This document shows, one piece after another, positions 1 through 8,774 of a stretch of DNA of 35,857 bases. Source of the stretch: Thermotoga sp. (GTDB taxonomy: Bacteria > Thermotogota > Thermotogae > Mesoaciditogales > Mesoaciditogaceae); assembly GCA_020722015.1 (NCBI GenBank), contig DYLQ01000017.1, positions 1 to 35,857 on the forward strand. Direction: 5' to 3'. The number at the start of each line of letters is the position of its first letter. The stretch's first letter is position 1. The position numbers and the translations under genes are program-made. A model generated the notes under the pieces. It did no database searches, had not been told where the DNA came from, and was given only the letters and a program-made list of their open reading frames with translations.

Positions 1-4
1 CCGT

Positions 5-43
5 GTTACAAGCCTTAGGCTGGTCATAGCGCGGTTACAAGCC
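5..43. repeat. Two exact 10-bp direct repeats at the window edge
   Basis: GTTACAAGCC occurs at 5-14 and again at 34-43, a 29-bp period. Each copy is part of a small palindrome: AGCC-TTA-GGCT (11-21) follows the first, and GCGG...CCGC (31-45) encloses the second. The repeats lie just past the glmM stop, outside any recognised gene. No T-tract follows on the minus strand, so this does not look like a simple terminator. It could be the start of a repeated or mobile element cut by the window edge. Confidence 0.5.
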
Positions 44-51
44 GCATGGTT

Positions 52-1371
52 TTAATCATGGCGGTCTATGACCCTTTCGATGATTTGTTTAGCCTCATCC
101 ACGACTTTTCTTACCAATTCTTTGTCTTTTCCTTCCACCATTATTCTTACAAGTGGTTCTGTTCCGGAAGGTCTTATGATGATTCTCAAATTTTCGTATT
201 TTTGGACCCTTCCTATGAAGTCAGAGATTTCCGGATCGTTGATGATCGAGTCTTTATCTTTAACTTCGACATTTTCCAGGATTTGATTGTACCTTTCTAT
301 TCCTAAAGAAAAGTCTTTGAGATCGATCTTCATCATCTTTGAAGCCCTTAAAGTTTCAAGAGCCGTAACAAGACCATCCCCTGTCGTTTCAAGATCAAGA
401 AATATAACATGACCTGATTGTTCTCCACCGATGTTGGATCCGGTTTCTGTCATCTTTTCGAGTACGTATCTGTCTCCGACCTGCGTTCTTAGAAATCTTA
501 TTCCATTTTTGTTAAGATATTCTTCTATGGCAAGATTCGTCATAACCGTTCCCACAGCGGTGTTGTTTTTTAACCTGCCTTCCATCTTCATGTTAATGGC
601 GTTGACGACTATGATATCGTCTCCGTCTATTGCATGTCCGCTTTTACTCATGATCATGCATCTGTCTGCATCGCCGTCGTTGATTATGCCGTAAGGTGCA
701 TTGGTGCTTTTTATGGCTTCTTTCATAAAATCAAGATAAAGTGCTCCGCATTTTTCGTTTATGTTTTTCCCATCGGGCTTATCGTTGAAAATCGTGGCTT
801 TTATCCCAATCTCTTTGGCAATGATGGGAACGGTGGATACAGCAGCACCATTTGCGAGATCAAAAGCAAGTTTTTCTCCTTCAAGATCTTTGTATCTCTT
901 AACGATCCATTCAATGTAAGATGAAAGCATATCAACCTTGACTATTTTTCCAACAGAGAAATCGGCTCTTGAAATTTTACCAAGATTACGTTCTATCTCT
1001 TCTTCTATCGCGTCCTGTAACTTGTATCCATTTGAAAATATCTTTATACCGTTGTGCATCCATGGATTATGACTTGCGCTTACCATGAAACCAACAGTTT
1101 CATGCTTTCTTGTAAGCCATGCAAGAGCCGGCGTTGGCATAACGCCGCAAAGAGTCACATTTAGTCCCATCGAAAGCAAAGACGAGGTTAAAGCACTTTC
1201 TATCATTTCGCCAGAAATTCTCGTGTCTCGAGCTATGAGTATATCTTTAAATTGGTGATTGTGTGATTTAAGCACATAAGAAGCCGATTTTCCTATTTTA
1301 AAAGCAAGCTCAGCCGTTAATTCTTTGTTTGCTATGCCTCTAACTCCATCTGTTCCAAAATATTTTTTCAT
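52..1371 (-). CDS. glmM: Phosphoglucosamine mutase GlmM
   Basis: This enzyme interconverts glucosamine-6-phosphate and glucosamine-1-phosphate, the cytoplasmic step before UDP-GlcNAc for peptidoglycan. The 439-aa product starts KKYFGTDGVRG. It carries the phosphoserine loop SASHNP with Ser100, the metal loop DGDADR (Asp232, 234, 236), the sugar loop GGEQSGH, and the C-terminal phosphate loop RPSGTEP. Length is normal for GlmM. SASHNP is followed by WMHNGIKIF, where DNGIKFF is more usual. Its ATG overlaps the lysS stop by 4 bp (ATGA). A GAGGG lies directly against the start, which suggests termination–reinitiation coupling. It is the last gene of the run before the window edge. Confidence 0.96.
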   Translation of the reverse strand: MKKYFGTDGVRGIANKELTAELAFKIGKSASYVLKSHNHQFKDILIARDTRISGEMIESALTSSLLSMGLNVTLCGVMPTPALAWLTRKHETVGFMVSASHNPWMHNGIKIFSNGYKLQDAIEEEIERNLGKISRADFSVGKIVKVDMLSSYIEWIVKRYKDLEGEKLAFDLANGAAVSTVPIIAKEIGIKATIFNDKPDGKNINEKCGALYLDFMKEAIKSTNAPYGIINDGDADRCMIMSKSGHAIDGDDIIVVNAINMKMEGRLKNNTAVGTVMTNLAIEEYLNKNGIRFLRTQVGDRYVLEKMTETGSNIGGEQSGHVIFLDLETTGDGLVTALETLRASKMMKIDLKDFSLGIERYNQILENVEVKDKDSIINDPEISDFIGRVQKYENLRIIIRPSGTEPLVRIMVEGKDKELVRKVVDEAKQIIERVIDRHD

Positions 1372-2861
1372 CCCTCGTCGATCTCCATACCGCTTTCATC
1401 AAACTTTTCAGGTCTTACAAGCGGAAATGCTATAACATCTTTTATCGTGGCAGCATTGGTTGCGAACATGACGAGTCTGTCTATACCTATTCCAAGTCCT
1501 CCCGTCGGCGGCATGCCGTATTCTATTGCCCTAAGAAAGTCGAAATCCATCATCTGGGCTTCTTTATCGCCAGAGTTTCTCAAGGCTGCTTGTGCTTCAA
1601 AACGTTTTCTTTGGTCGATTGGATCGTTGAGTTCGCTGAAAGCATTGGCAAGTTCATTTCCAAGCACTATGACTTCAAACCTTTCCGTAACGCGCGGATC
1701 TTCCCTGTGCCTTTTTGCGAGAGGAGATATTTCAACGGGATGTTCAAGCAAAAAGGTTGGATCTGTAATTGTATCTTCGATAAGATCCCATAACTTTTCT
1801 ATGTAATGACCTCTCTCCATGATATCAGGAAGTGCATCGTGTGTCTTTAGAATTTTTATCATCTTATCATCTGGATCTTCAAGTATATCGACATCAAGAT
1901 GTGCTTTTATGTAATCTCTCATCTTGACTTTTTTCCAAGGCCTTGAGAAATCTACGGTTTTTCCCTGATATTCTATCTTTGTTTTACCATTTATCTTTTC
2001 AATTATGCGAGAAACAAGGCGTTCCGTCAGGTCCATCATGTAATTGTAATCGACGTAAGCCTTGTAGCATTCCATCATCGTGAATTCTGGGTTGTGCTTG
2101 TAATCTATTCCTTCATTTCTGAAACATTTCCCTATTTCGTAGACCGCATCAAACCCTCCAACTATGTATCTTTTCAGATAAAGTTCGTGAGCGATCTTCA
2201 AGTACATGCTTGTATCAAGCGCATTCACGTGTGTTATAAATGGTCTTGCCGTGGCACCGCCTGTGACAAATTGAAGTACAGGCGTTTCAACTTCTGTAAA
2301 TCCTTCTGAATTCATAAAATCCCTTATCATACGTATTATTTCATATCTTGCTTTGAATCTGTTGAAAGACTCCCTGTTCATTATCATGTCAACATACCTT
2401 TGTCTGTAAATTTTTTCTTTGTCCGTAAGACCGTGCCATTTTTCTGGTAAAGTTCTTATGGCTTTAGACAGAAGTTGATAATCGACGGTAAAAGCTGTCA
2501 GTTCGCCTGTATGAGATCTGAACGGGAAACCCTTTATGCCTACAAAATCTCCAACTTTAACGTGATCTTTGAAAAAATTGAATTTATCTTGTCCTAAGGA
2601 AACATTAAGATAACCCTGAATTTGATCTGTCGAATCCTGAACGACGAAAAATATCGATTTCCCTTGATACCTTATGGCCATGATGCGACCTGATATGGAA
2701 AAAGATACGTTTTCATCTTTTTCTCCGTTTTTCAGATGATCGAAATTCGCCCTTAACTGTGATATCTTCTCTTTCACATCAAAAAAATAGGGATAAGGGT
2801 TGATCCCAGATTTTCTTATTTCTTCACTTTCATTTATCTTGTTAGTTCTGATCTCATTCAT
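1368..2861 (-). CDS. lysS: Lysyl-tRNA synthetase, class II
   Basis: This cytoplasmic enzyme charges tRNA-Lys. The 497-aa product has an N-terminal OB-fold anticodon-binding domain (about residues 50-150) and a class II catalytic core. Motif 2 contains RNEGIDYKHNPEFTMMECY and motif 3 is GGLGIGIDRLVM near the C-terminus. I chose the ATG at 2861 because a GGGGGA lies 7 nt upstream. The in-frame TTG 15 bp further up has no Shine-Dalgarno sequence. The gene lies 23 bp after greA and overlaps glmM by 4 bp. A tRNA-Lys gene is present elsewhere in the window, but I see no sign that the two are linked. Confidence 0.96.
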   Translation of the reverse strand: MNEIRTNKINESEEIRKSGINPYPYFFDVKEKISQLRANFDHLKNGEKDENVSFSISGRIMAIRYQGKSIFFVVQDSTDQIQGYLNVSLGQDKFNFFKDHVKVGDFVGIKGFPFRSHTGELTAFTVDYQLLSKAIRTLPEKWHGLTDKEKIYRQRYVDMIMNRESFNRFKARYEIIRMIRDFMNSEGFTEVETPVLQFVTGGATARPFITHVNALDTSMYLKIAHELYLKRYIVGGFDAVYEIGKCFRNEGIDYKHNPEFTMMECYKAYVDYNYMMDLTERLVSRIIEKINGKTKIEYQGKTVDFSRPWKKVKMRDYIKAHLDVDILEDPDDKMIKILKTHDALPDIMERGHYIEKLWDLIEDTITDPTFLLEHPVEISPLAKRHREDPRVTERFEVIVLGNELANAFSELNDPIDQRKRFEAQAALRNSGDKEAQMMDFDFLRAIEYGMPPTGGLGIGIDRLVMFATNAATIKDVIAFPLVRPEKFDESGMEIDEG

Positions 2862-2884
2862 TCGGCTTTCCCCCAATTATGATT

Positions 2885-3355
2885 TCATTTCTGTTCAACT
2901 TCCAAGATGATGTATCTTTTAACGCCGTTAGGTGCTTTCACTCGTATCGTATCTCCTAACTTTTTTTTGTTAACGGCATCACCCAAAGGAGAGTCTATAG
3001 AGATTTTATTTTTGAAAATATCGGCCTCCTGAGCGGTGACAAGCATTATCCTTATCTCTTTGTTGGTGCTTAAATCTTTGAGTTTTACGTAATTACCAAT
3101 GCTAACCTCGTGATTGTTCTTATTGCCTTCTATTATCGACGCATTTGCAAGAATCTCTTCTATTTCACTTATTCTACTGTTTATCTTTCCTTGTTCGTTT
3201 TTTGCCTCATCGTATTCACTGTTTTCGCTAAGATCTCCAAATTCACGCGCTTCCTTTATCTTTTTGGCAACCTCGTTCATGAGTTTTTCTTTTAACTCGG
3301 CGAGTTCTTCTTTCAATGAATCATATCCTTCTTTTGTCAATTGTATTCTTGCCAT
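2885..3355 (-). CDS. greA: Transcription elongation factor GreA
   Basis: GreA rescues backtracked RNA polymerase by stimulating cleavage of the nascent RNA. The 156-aa product has the N-terminal coiled coil with the tip acidic pair region (EFGDLSENSEYDEAKNEQ) and a C-terminal FKBP-like domain ending in IILEVEQK. The ATG at 3355 is preferred: AGGAGG (3361-3366) sits 5 nt upstream and the protein then begins MARIQLTKEGY, as is usual for GreA. An upstream in-frame ATG at 3370 would place this ribosome site inside the gene. The site overlaps the end of fakA, so the two genes are tightly coupled. Confidence 0.96.
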   Translation of the reverse strand: MARIQLTKEGYDSLKEELAELKEKLMNEVAKKIKEAREFGDLSENSEYDEAKNEQGKINSRISEIEEILANASIIEGNKNNHEVSIGNYVKLKDLSTNKEIRIMLVTAQEADIFKNKISIDSPLGDAVNKKKLGDTIRVKAPNGVKRYIILEVEQK

Positions 3356-3366
3356 AAAAACCTCCT

Positions 3367-4980
3367 TCATTCAATGGATATAAGATAATGGTAATAAGGC
3401 TGTCCACCGTAATAAAGTTCTATGTCTGAAGATGGATAACGTATCTGGCACTCTTTAAAAAGCACATTCGCCTCATCTTCGTTGATCTCCTTACCGTAAA
3501 AGATCGTTATAACCTCAGCACTTTTTGCTTGTACTTCTTCAAGGGCTTCGAAGACAGCATCATCGATCGATTCCGATGAGAAAACGATATTCCCATCGAC
3601 AAGACTTATGTACTGATCCTTCTTCACATCCACTTTTTGGAATTGACTATCTCTTATAGCCTTTGTTACCTCTATTGATTTTACTTTGGATAAGGCTTCT
3701 TTGAAATTTTTTTCGTTTTCAAGAAGACTTTGTTGAGAATTAAACGCAAAAAGCGCCGCAAGCCCTTGCTGGATAGTGGAAGTGTTGATAACCATAACCT
3801 TTTTTCCATTTGTCATGTCTTTAACTGAATTGGCAGCCATGATTATATTTGAATTGTTGGGGAAAATCAATATATTTTGGGCATTTATACTCTCAACTGC
3901 TTCCTTTATCTGTGCCGTACTCGGGTTTGAAGAGTGACCTCCGTTAAGAACAACGTCGACACCTAAACTTTTAAAAATCGATTCGAAGCCATCACCATCT
4001 GCTATTACTATAATCCCATAGCTTTTCTTTTCTTTAGGTACATTCAAGTCTTCAGATACATTTATGATCTGATGGTGCTGAGTTTTCATGTTGTCTATTT
4101 TTGACTTGTAAAGTTCTCCATATTCAAGTGCTTTATCTATGGCGACGCCGGGGGTATTTGTATGAACGTGGAGTTTTAAAATCCCTGAAGAGTTAACAAG
4201 GATGATGGAATCTCCTATGGAACCGTAAAAATTTCTCAGTTCATCGACATCAACATCTTTATTTGTCTTAACCATAACCTCAGTACAATAAAGGTATTTC
4301 AAGTCTTCCTGGGCTATCTTGACTATCTCTCCGGTTGTAACATTTTCCACGTTCAAATTGATCGCCGTTTCCCCATTAAGTACGCGGTAAAATCCTTCTA
4401 TTATGTAAGAAAAACCCTTTGCTCCAGAATCGACAACACCTGCATCACGCAACTTTTGTAGATACTTGGGTGTGTTGTTTACGATTTGGATTGATCTTTG
4501 CCATATTTTTTGGACGAATTCCGTCATATCATCTGTAACGTACTTATCCGCATCGGTTGCCAGAATTCTCACAACTGTAAGCATCGTACCTTCAACAGGT
4601 TTCATAACGGCATTGTAAGCCGTCTCTCTCGCACTTTTGAGTGCAAGAATAAAATCCTCAACTTTTAGCATCTTTTTGTTTTTCGTTCCCTGCCTAAACC
4701 CTCTGAAGATTTGTGAAAGTATGACTCCAGAGTTACCACGCGCTCCGAGTAAAGTTCCACTCTCTATTGCTTCAAGTACACTTTGAAGATCACGTTTGTT
4801 GCTTTCAAGCGCATCTAAATTTCTGCACGCCTCAAGCATGGCAGAAGCCATGTTGGAACCTGTATCACCATCCGGAACGGGAAAAACGTTCAGGGCGTTT
4901 AGCTCATCAACGTGCGTAAGGAGTACTTCTGTACCCTTTTTAAAACATGTCATCATCGTTTTGCCGTCTATGATTTTCAT
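3367..4980 (-). CDS. fakA: DAK-type fatty acid kinase subunit FakA (YloV family)
   Basis: The 537-aa product has an N-terminal DhaL-like ATP-binding domain with NVFPVPDGDTGSNM (residues 31-44; Asp37 and Asp39 expected to bind Mg-ATP). A middle domain and a C-terminal FakA_C region follow. In Firmicutes FakA phosphorylates fatty acids presented by a FakB protein. No fakB is in this window, so the substrate is inferred. It sits 28 bp after a small Asp23-family gene, the same pairing as yloU-yloV in Bacillus. A possible AGGA site lies 7 nt before the ATG. Confidence 0.88.
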   Translation of the reverse strand: MKIIDGKTMMTCFKKGTEVLLTHVDELNALNVFPVPDGDTGSNMASAMLEACRNLDALESNKRDLQSVLEAIESGTLLGARGNSGVILSQIFRGFRQGTKNKKMLKVEDFILALKSARETAYNAVMKPVEGTMLTVVRILATDADKYVTDDMTEFVQKIWQRSIQIVNNTPKYLQKLRDAGVVDSGAKGFSYIIEGFYRVLNGETAINLNVENVTTGEIVKIAQEDLKYLYCTEVMVKTNKDVDVDELRNFYGSIGDSIILVNSSGILKLHVHTNTPGVAIDKALEYGELYKSKIDNMKTQHHQIINVSEDLNVPKEKKSYGIIVIADGDGFESIFKSLGVDVVLNGGHSSNPSTAQIKEAVESINAQNILIFPNNSNIIMAANSVKDMTNGKKVMVINTSTIQQGLAALFAFNSQQSLLENEKNFKEALSKVKSIEVTKAIRDSQFQKVDVKKDQYISLVDGNIVFSSESIDDAVFEALEEVQAKSAEVITIFYGKEINEDEANVLFKECQIRYPSSDIELYYGGQPYYHYLISIE

Positions 4981-5008
4981 GATCAGATCCTATCAACAAC
5001 GCCTTTCA

Positions 5009-5353
5009 TTAAAAATTTATGTCAACGAAATGAATGTTGACTTCTTTAGGGTTAAATCCAGCGTAAGTCCTAAGATTGTATATGACGGCTTCCTGAAGAT
5101 TAAGTGCAACCTGCATGATATTTATACCATATTCGGCAATGGCATAAATGTCAATCTTGACATTCTTACCATCATCAACGAGTTTTATTCCTTTATCCGT
5201 TTCACTGAAAAGCGATGCAACCTGTGACATCAAAGAGGCATTTGAAAGATCGACAATTCCATAACTGTTGACGATCGCCTCTCTTATCAATTGTTTCAAT
5301 GATTGAGAAGATATTTCCACTTCCCCATACTTAGTGGAAAATTTCAATTTCAT
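5009..5353 (-). CDS. Asp23/Gls24 family protein (YloU-like)
   Basis: This 114-aa cytoplasmic protein belongs to the Asp23/Gls24 family. It shows the N-terminal strand LKFSTKYGEVEISSQSLKQLI, an alternating strand region with VDDGKNVKIDIYAIAEYG, and a VALNLQEAVIYNLRTYAG helix. In Firmicutes this family is associated with the envelope and membrane anchors, but its biochemistry is poorly known. It overlaps the dxs stop by 4 bp, with GGAGG almost touching the ATG, which suggests coupled translation. The neighbour downstream is fakA, a conserved partnership. The window has a second family member at 11735-12121. Confidence 0.85.
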   Translation of the reverse strand: MKLKFSTKYGEVEISSQSLKQLIREAIVNSYGIVDLSNASLMSQVASLFSETDKGIKLVDDGKNVKIDIYAIAEYGINIMQVALNLQEAVIYNLRTYAGFNPKEVNIHFVDINF

Positions 5354-7224
5354 CCCTCCTGAATTTTAATTTGCAGTTCAGAAAATATCCTTAAACTCAA
5401 TTTTTCTTCCGAAAGACCGGATAAATCCATCAATTCCGATCGCGTCCCGTGTTGAACAAAATCATCCTCTATACCTATAACTTCTATCTTAGATCTGAGA
5501 TCCGGTGCTTTTAACATGACAGCAGATCCGAATCCTCCAAGCACGGATCCTTCCTCTATCGTCCATATTTTTGAGGAAGTACGAAGTGCATTCAGCACAT
5601 CCATATCAAGCGGTTTTACACTTCTGCAATTGTAAAGGCTTATCTTAACCCCCATATTTTCTGCCCGTTCCACAACTTTCATTGCAGTCTTAACCATGGA
5701 TCCCACTGCAAGTATTGTACCATCTTTCCCATCTTTTAGTTTTTCCCACTTGAATGGATCTTTTAAAGGTTTTGCGTAAATAACATCGTCGATGGAAGCA
5801 ATCTCGCTGAGTCTTGGGTATCTTATCGCAACCGGACCATGCACCTTCCCGATGACGGATTTCAACATGGCCGAAAGTTCTTCAAGAGACGATGGGGCCA
5901 AAATCTTCATGTTTGGAATGAAATTCATGTAAGATATATCGAAGATCCCATGGTGCGTCGGTCCGTCTTGACCGACAATGCCGGCACGATCTATGGCAAA
6001 AACGACGTTTAAATTTTGTAATGCGACATCGTGTATTATCTGATCAAAGGCCCTTTGAAGAAAGGTTGAATATATCGCAACGACAGGTTTAAGCCCTTTG
6101 GTTGATGCGCCGGCCGCAAAAGTTGTGCAAAGCTCTTCCGTTATTCCGAGATCGAAAAAACGATCCGGATGCTTTGAATGAAAATAACTCAAACCAGTTC
6201 CATCTTCCATTGCGGCCGTTATCCCTATGATTTTATCATCATCGTCGGCTATTTTAGAAAGCACCTTTCCGAAGATCTCGCTGTAAGAATACCAGCCCTT
6301 TTTAACCTCTATCGAGATACCGTTTGATGGATTTATCATCGAGACGCTGTGAAACTTTCTCGGATTATCCTCAGCGTATTTTATACCCTTTCCTTTCTGG
6401 GTTACAACATGCACAACGGCAGGGCCTTCAACTGCTTTCAAGCTTTCAAAAGTTCTCATCATCATCTTGATATCATGTCCATCTATTGGTCCCATGTATT
6501 TAAGGCCGAAATCTTCAAAGAAATTGTCAGGCAGCAACAATTTTTTAAGAGAACCCTTTATTTTCTCGTTAAAAGTCCTCAATAAGGCATCACTGAAAAG
6601 TTGATAAAGTTTAGCGTCAAATTTTCTGTAGACTTTCGTGGTTCTTAACCTGTTTAGGATCGTCTGCGAAAGTTGTCCAACACTTGGAGAAATGCTCATT
6701 CCATTGTCGTTAAGTACGATCTTTATCTTTGATGAAACTGTTTTTATCTGATTCAAAGCTTCAAGAGCTATGCCCGATGTCATCGCACCATCGCCGATTA
6801 CGGCTATTATTTGACTTTCGTTTTCATTTTTTATCTTTTTTGCGCATTCAATTCCAAGTGCGGCCGCTAAAGATGTGGCGGCATGCCCTACACCGAAATT
6901 GTCGTAGATTGACTCTCGAATTGATGGATATCCGCTTATGCCACCAAACTTCCTTATGTTCAAAAGGGCCTTGGCTCTACCTGTCAAAATTTTGTGAGTG
7001 TATGCTTGATGACCTGTATCCCATACGATCACGTGTTCATCCGGAGGAAAAATCTTGTAAAGCGAAAGAGTCAATTCAACCGTTCCAAGATTCGGTGCAA
7101 GATGACCATCTCCGATCGAAACCACTTCCACTATGTAATCGCGTATTTCAGATGCGAGATCGTACATTTCATCTGTTTTCATATTTTTAAGTTTCTTGAA
7201 AAGCAATTCATCGTCCCATGTCAT
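5350..7224 (-). CDS. dxs: 1-deoxy-D-xylulose-5-phosphate synthase
   Basis: Dxs joins pyruvate and glyceraldehyde-3-phosphate using thiamine diphosphate, the first step of the MEP isoprenoid pathway. The 624-aa product has all three transketolase-like domains. Visible are VGHAATSLAAALG, the TPP motif GDGAMTSG...ALN, and DRAGIVGQDGPTHHG of the pyrimidine-binding domain. I chose the ATG at 7224 (MTWDDELLFKK), where GGAGG lies 9 nt upstream. The ATG at 7230 would be only 3 nt from it, and a longer frame extends into xseB. It overlaps the end of xseB by 17 bp. Confidence 0.96.
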   Translation of the reverse strand: MTWDDELLFKKLKNMKTDEMYDLASEIRDYIVEVVSIGDGHLAPNLGTVELTLSLYKIFPPDEHVIVWDTGHQAYTHKILTGRAKALLNIRKFGGISGYPSIRESIYDNFGVGHAATSLAAALGIECAKKIKNENESQIIAVIGDGAMTSGIALEALNQIKTVSSKIKIVLNDNGMSISPSVGQLSQTILNRLRTTKVYRKFDAKLYQLFSDALLRTFNEKIKGSLKKLLLPDNFFEDFGLKYMGPIDGHDIKMMMRTFESLKAVEGPAVVHVVTQKGKGIKYAEDNPRKFHSVSMINPSNGISIEVKKGWYSYSEIFGKVLSKIADDDDKIIGITAAMEDGTGLSYFHSKHPDRFFDLGITEELCTTFAAGASTKGLKPVVAIYSTFLQRAFDQIIHDVALQNLNVVFAIDRAGIVGQDGPTHHGIFDISYMNFIPNMKILAPSSLEELSAMLKSVIGKVHGPVAIRYPRLSEIASIDDVIYAKPLKDPFKWEKLKDGKDGTILAVGSMVKTAMKVVERAENMGVKISLYNCRSVKPLDMDVLNALRTSSKIWTIEEGSVLGGFGSAVMLKAPDLRSKIEVIGIEDDFVQHGTRSELMDLSGLSEEKLSLRIFSELQIKIQEG

Positions 7225-7450
7225 CTTCATCAACCTCCATTTCTTTTTCAAGATCACCTAACACTTCTTTGACAGAAAGGGACGCAGAATCGATCAAAAA
7301 TTTGCATCTTTTGTAAAGTTCAACTCCCCTTTTGAACAATTTAATCGATTCTTCGAGTGTTATATCTGATTTTTCCATCGCATTCAGAGTTTCTTCAAGT
7401 TCCTTGTAAGATTCTTCGAAACTCATCTCTTCAACTTTTTTATTTTCCAT
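7208..7450 (-). CDS. xseB: Exodeoxyribonuclease VII small subunit
   Basis: This 80-aa helical protein pairs with XseA to form exonuclease VII, which degrades single-stranded DNA. It shows the family pattern SFEESYKELEETLNAMEKSDITLEESI-LFKRGVELYKRC (shown with a gap), followed by an acidic tail. Length is typical. It overlaps both neighbours, xseA by 11 bp and dxs by 17 bp, so synthesis is probably coupled to xseA in the expected subunit order. Confidence 0.94.
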   Translation of the reverse strand: MENKKVEEMSFEESYKELEETLNAMEKSDITLEESIKLFKRGVELYKRCKFLIDSASLSVKEVLGDLEKEMEVDEDDMGR

Positions 7451-8774
7451 TCTCTTCTATCTCCATCACTTCAGAGAGTATTTTACCATCTAAAAGTTTC
7501 AATTTTATCTCATCTGATTTTTTCAGTTCGTGCACCGATTTCACCAATTTTTCATCCTTGAAAACCATGACATAGCCTCTTCGAATAGGTTCCATAGGAT
7601 CATGAGCGTTCAAAGATAGTTCAATTTTCTCGAGCGACAAAACCCTTTGCGATGTCTCATTCGATATCTTTTGCTTTATCATTTCTATCTTTGAGTTAAG
7701 CCTTTCTGGAACAAGTTCTATTGTCCTTACAATTTTGGAATGTTTCAGCGCTTCGAGGTTCCTTAAGAGTAAGGCGCGTTTTGCTTTTATCGCGTTATCT
7801 AATATCCTGTTGAGCTGAGAAAAGGATTCATAAACTTTCTCCTCTTTGATCGAAATCTGACGCTTTGGAGAAAGAAAATCAAGCCTTTTCTTTGATCTTT
7901 CAATGGAGTCGAACAATTCATCGATTTTTTGATCCGTATCGTTTTTTATTCTTGAAAAGGAAATATCGATGTTTCTCTTCATTTCGAAAAGATCAGGCGT
8001 TGCATACTCAGCCGCTCCGGTTGGAGTGGGAGCTCTACGATCGGCAACGTAATCAACAAGGGTCGTATCAACTTCGTGACCCACTCCCGTTATTATCGGA
8101 GTTTTCATCGCATATACCTTTTTGACTACCATTTCTTCGTTAAAGTTCCATAGATCTTCTATACTTCCTCCGCCTCTTACGAGCAAGATCACATCTGCGC
8201 CTGATCTATCAGCAGCATCCAAAGCGTTAACTATTTCTGTGGATGCTTCTTTGCCTTGAACCGATGTGTGAAACAACAAGAGAGTAGCAAGAGGATACCT
8301 TTTTTTGATCGTTTTGACAACATCGTGAAAAGCGGCAGAGGTTCTTGAAGAAACAACCCCTATTTTTTTCGGGAAGCGTGGTATTTCCTTTTTTGGTTTG
8401 TCAAAGATCCCTTCGCTTTTCAGTTTTATTTTCAATTCTTCAAATCTTTTGTAAAGCTCTCCGTAGTCCTTTCCTTCCAAAATTGACTCGGTGTAAAGTT
8501 GATAAGTTCCTCTTTTGGGATAAATTTTGACGGCCCCGCTTGCTTTGACAAGAGTTCCATCTTTTATCCCGGATGGATGTCTATAAATGGCATTGAACAT
8601 GACACAGTTAAGGAGATATTCTTCCTCTTTGAGCGAAAAGTAAGCGTGGGGACCGGAAAATTTAAAATTAGAAACTTCCCCACGCACCACCACGTTTTGA
8701 AAAATCTCATCCGTTTCTATGACCGAGATTAACCTTCTTGTTATCTCGGAAACTCCCATTTCTAACGTTTCCAC
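7440..8774 (-). CDS. xseA: Exodeoxyribonuclease VII large subunit
   Basis: This is the catalytic subunit of exonuclease VII, 444 aa. It has an N-terminal OB-fold (VVRGEVSNFKFSGPHAYFSLK), a catalytic core with RGGGSIEDLWNFNEE and GVGHEVDTTLVDYVADRRAPTP, then a long coiled-coil region and a short C-terminal segment. The start is a GTG with GGAG 5 nt upstream, lying inside the end of folD (13-bp overlap). The folD-xseA-xseB order is shared with Bacillus and Thermotoga. Confidence 0.95.
   Translation of the reverse strand: METLEMGVSEITRRLISVIETDEIFQNVVVRGEVSNFKFSGPHAYFSLKEEEYLLNCVMFNAIYRHPSGIKDGTLVKASGAVKIYPKRGTYQLYTESILEGKDYGELYKRFEELKIKLKSEGIFDKPKKEIPRFPKKIGVVSSRTSAAFHDVVKTIKKRYPLATLLLFHTSVQGKEASTEIVNALDAADRSGADVILLVRGGGSIEDLWNFNEEMVVKKVYAMKTPIITGVGHEVDTTLVDYVADRRAPTPTGAAEYATPDLFEMKRNIDISFSRIKNDTDQKIDELFDSIERSKKRLDFLSPKRQISIKEEKVYESFSQLNRILDNAIKAKRALLLRNLEALKHSKIVRTIELVPERLNSKIEMIKQKISNETSQRVLSLEKIELSLNAHDPMEPIRRGYVMVFKDEKLVKSVHELKKSDEIKLKLLDGKILSEVMEIEENGK

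Noticed and set aside
5-43. CRISPR array from the GTTACAAGCC repeats
   Set aside because: The repeat is 10 bp with a 29-bp period and only two copies; it does not fit CRISPR repeat and spacer sizes.
6729-7190. Long plus-strand frame opposite dxs (153 codons)
   Set aside because: It is antisense to a clear dxs with matching motifs, has no ribosome site and has an unlikely composition.
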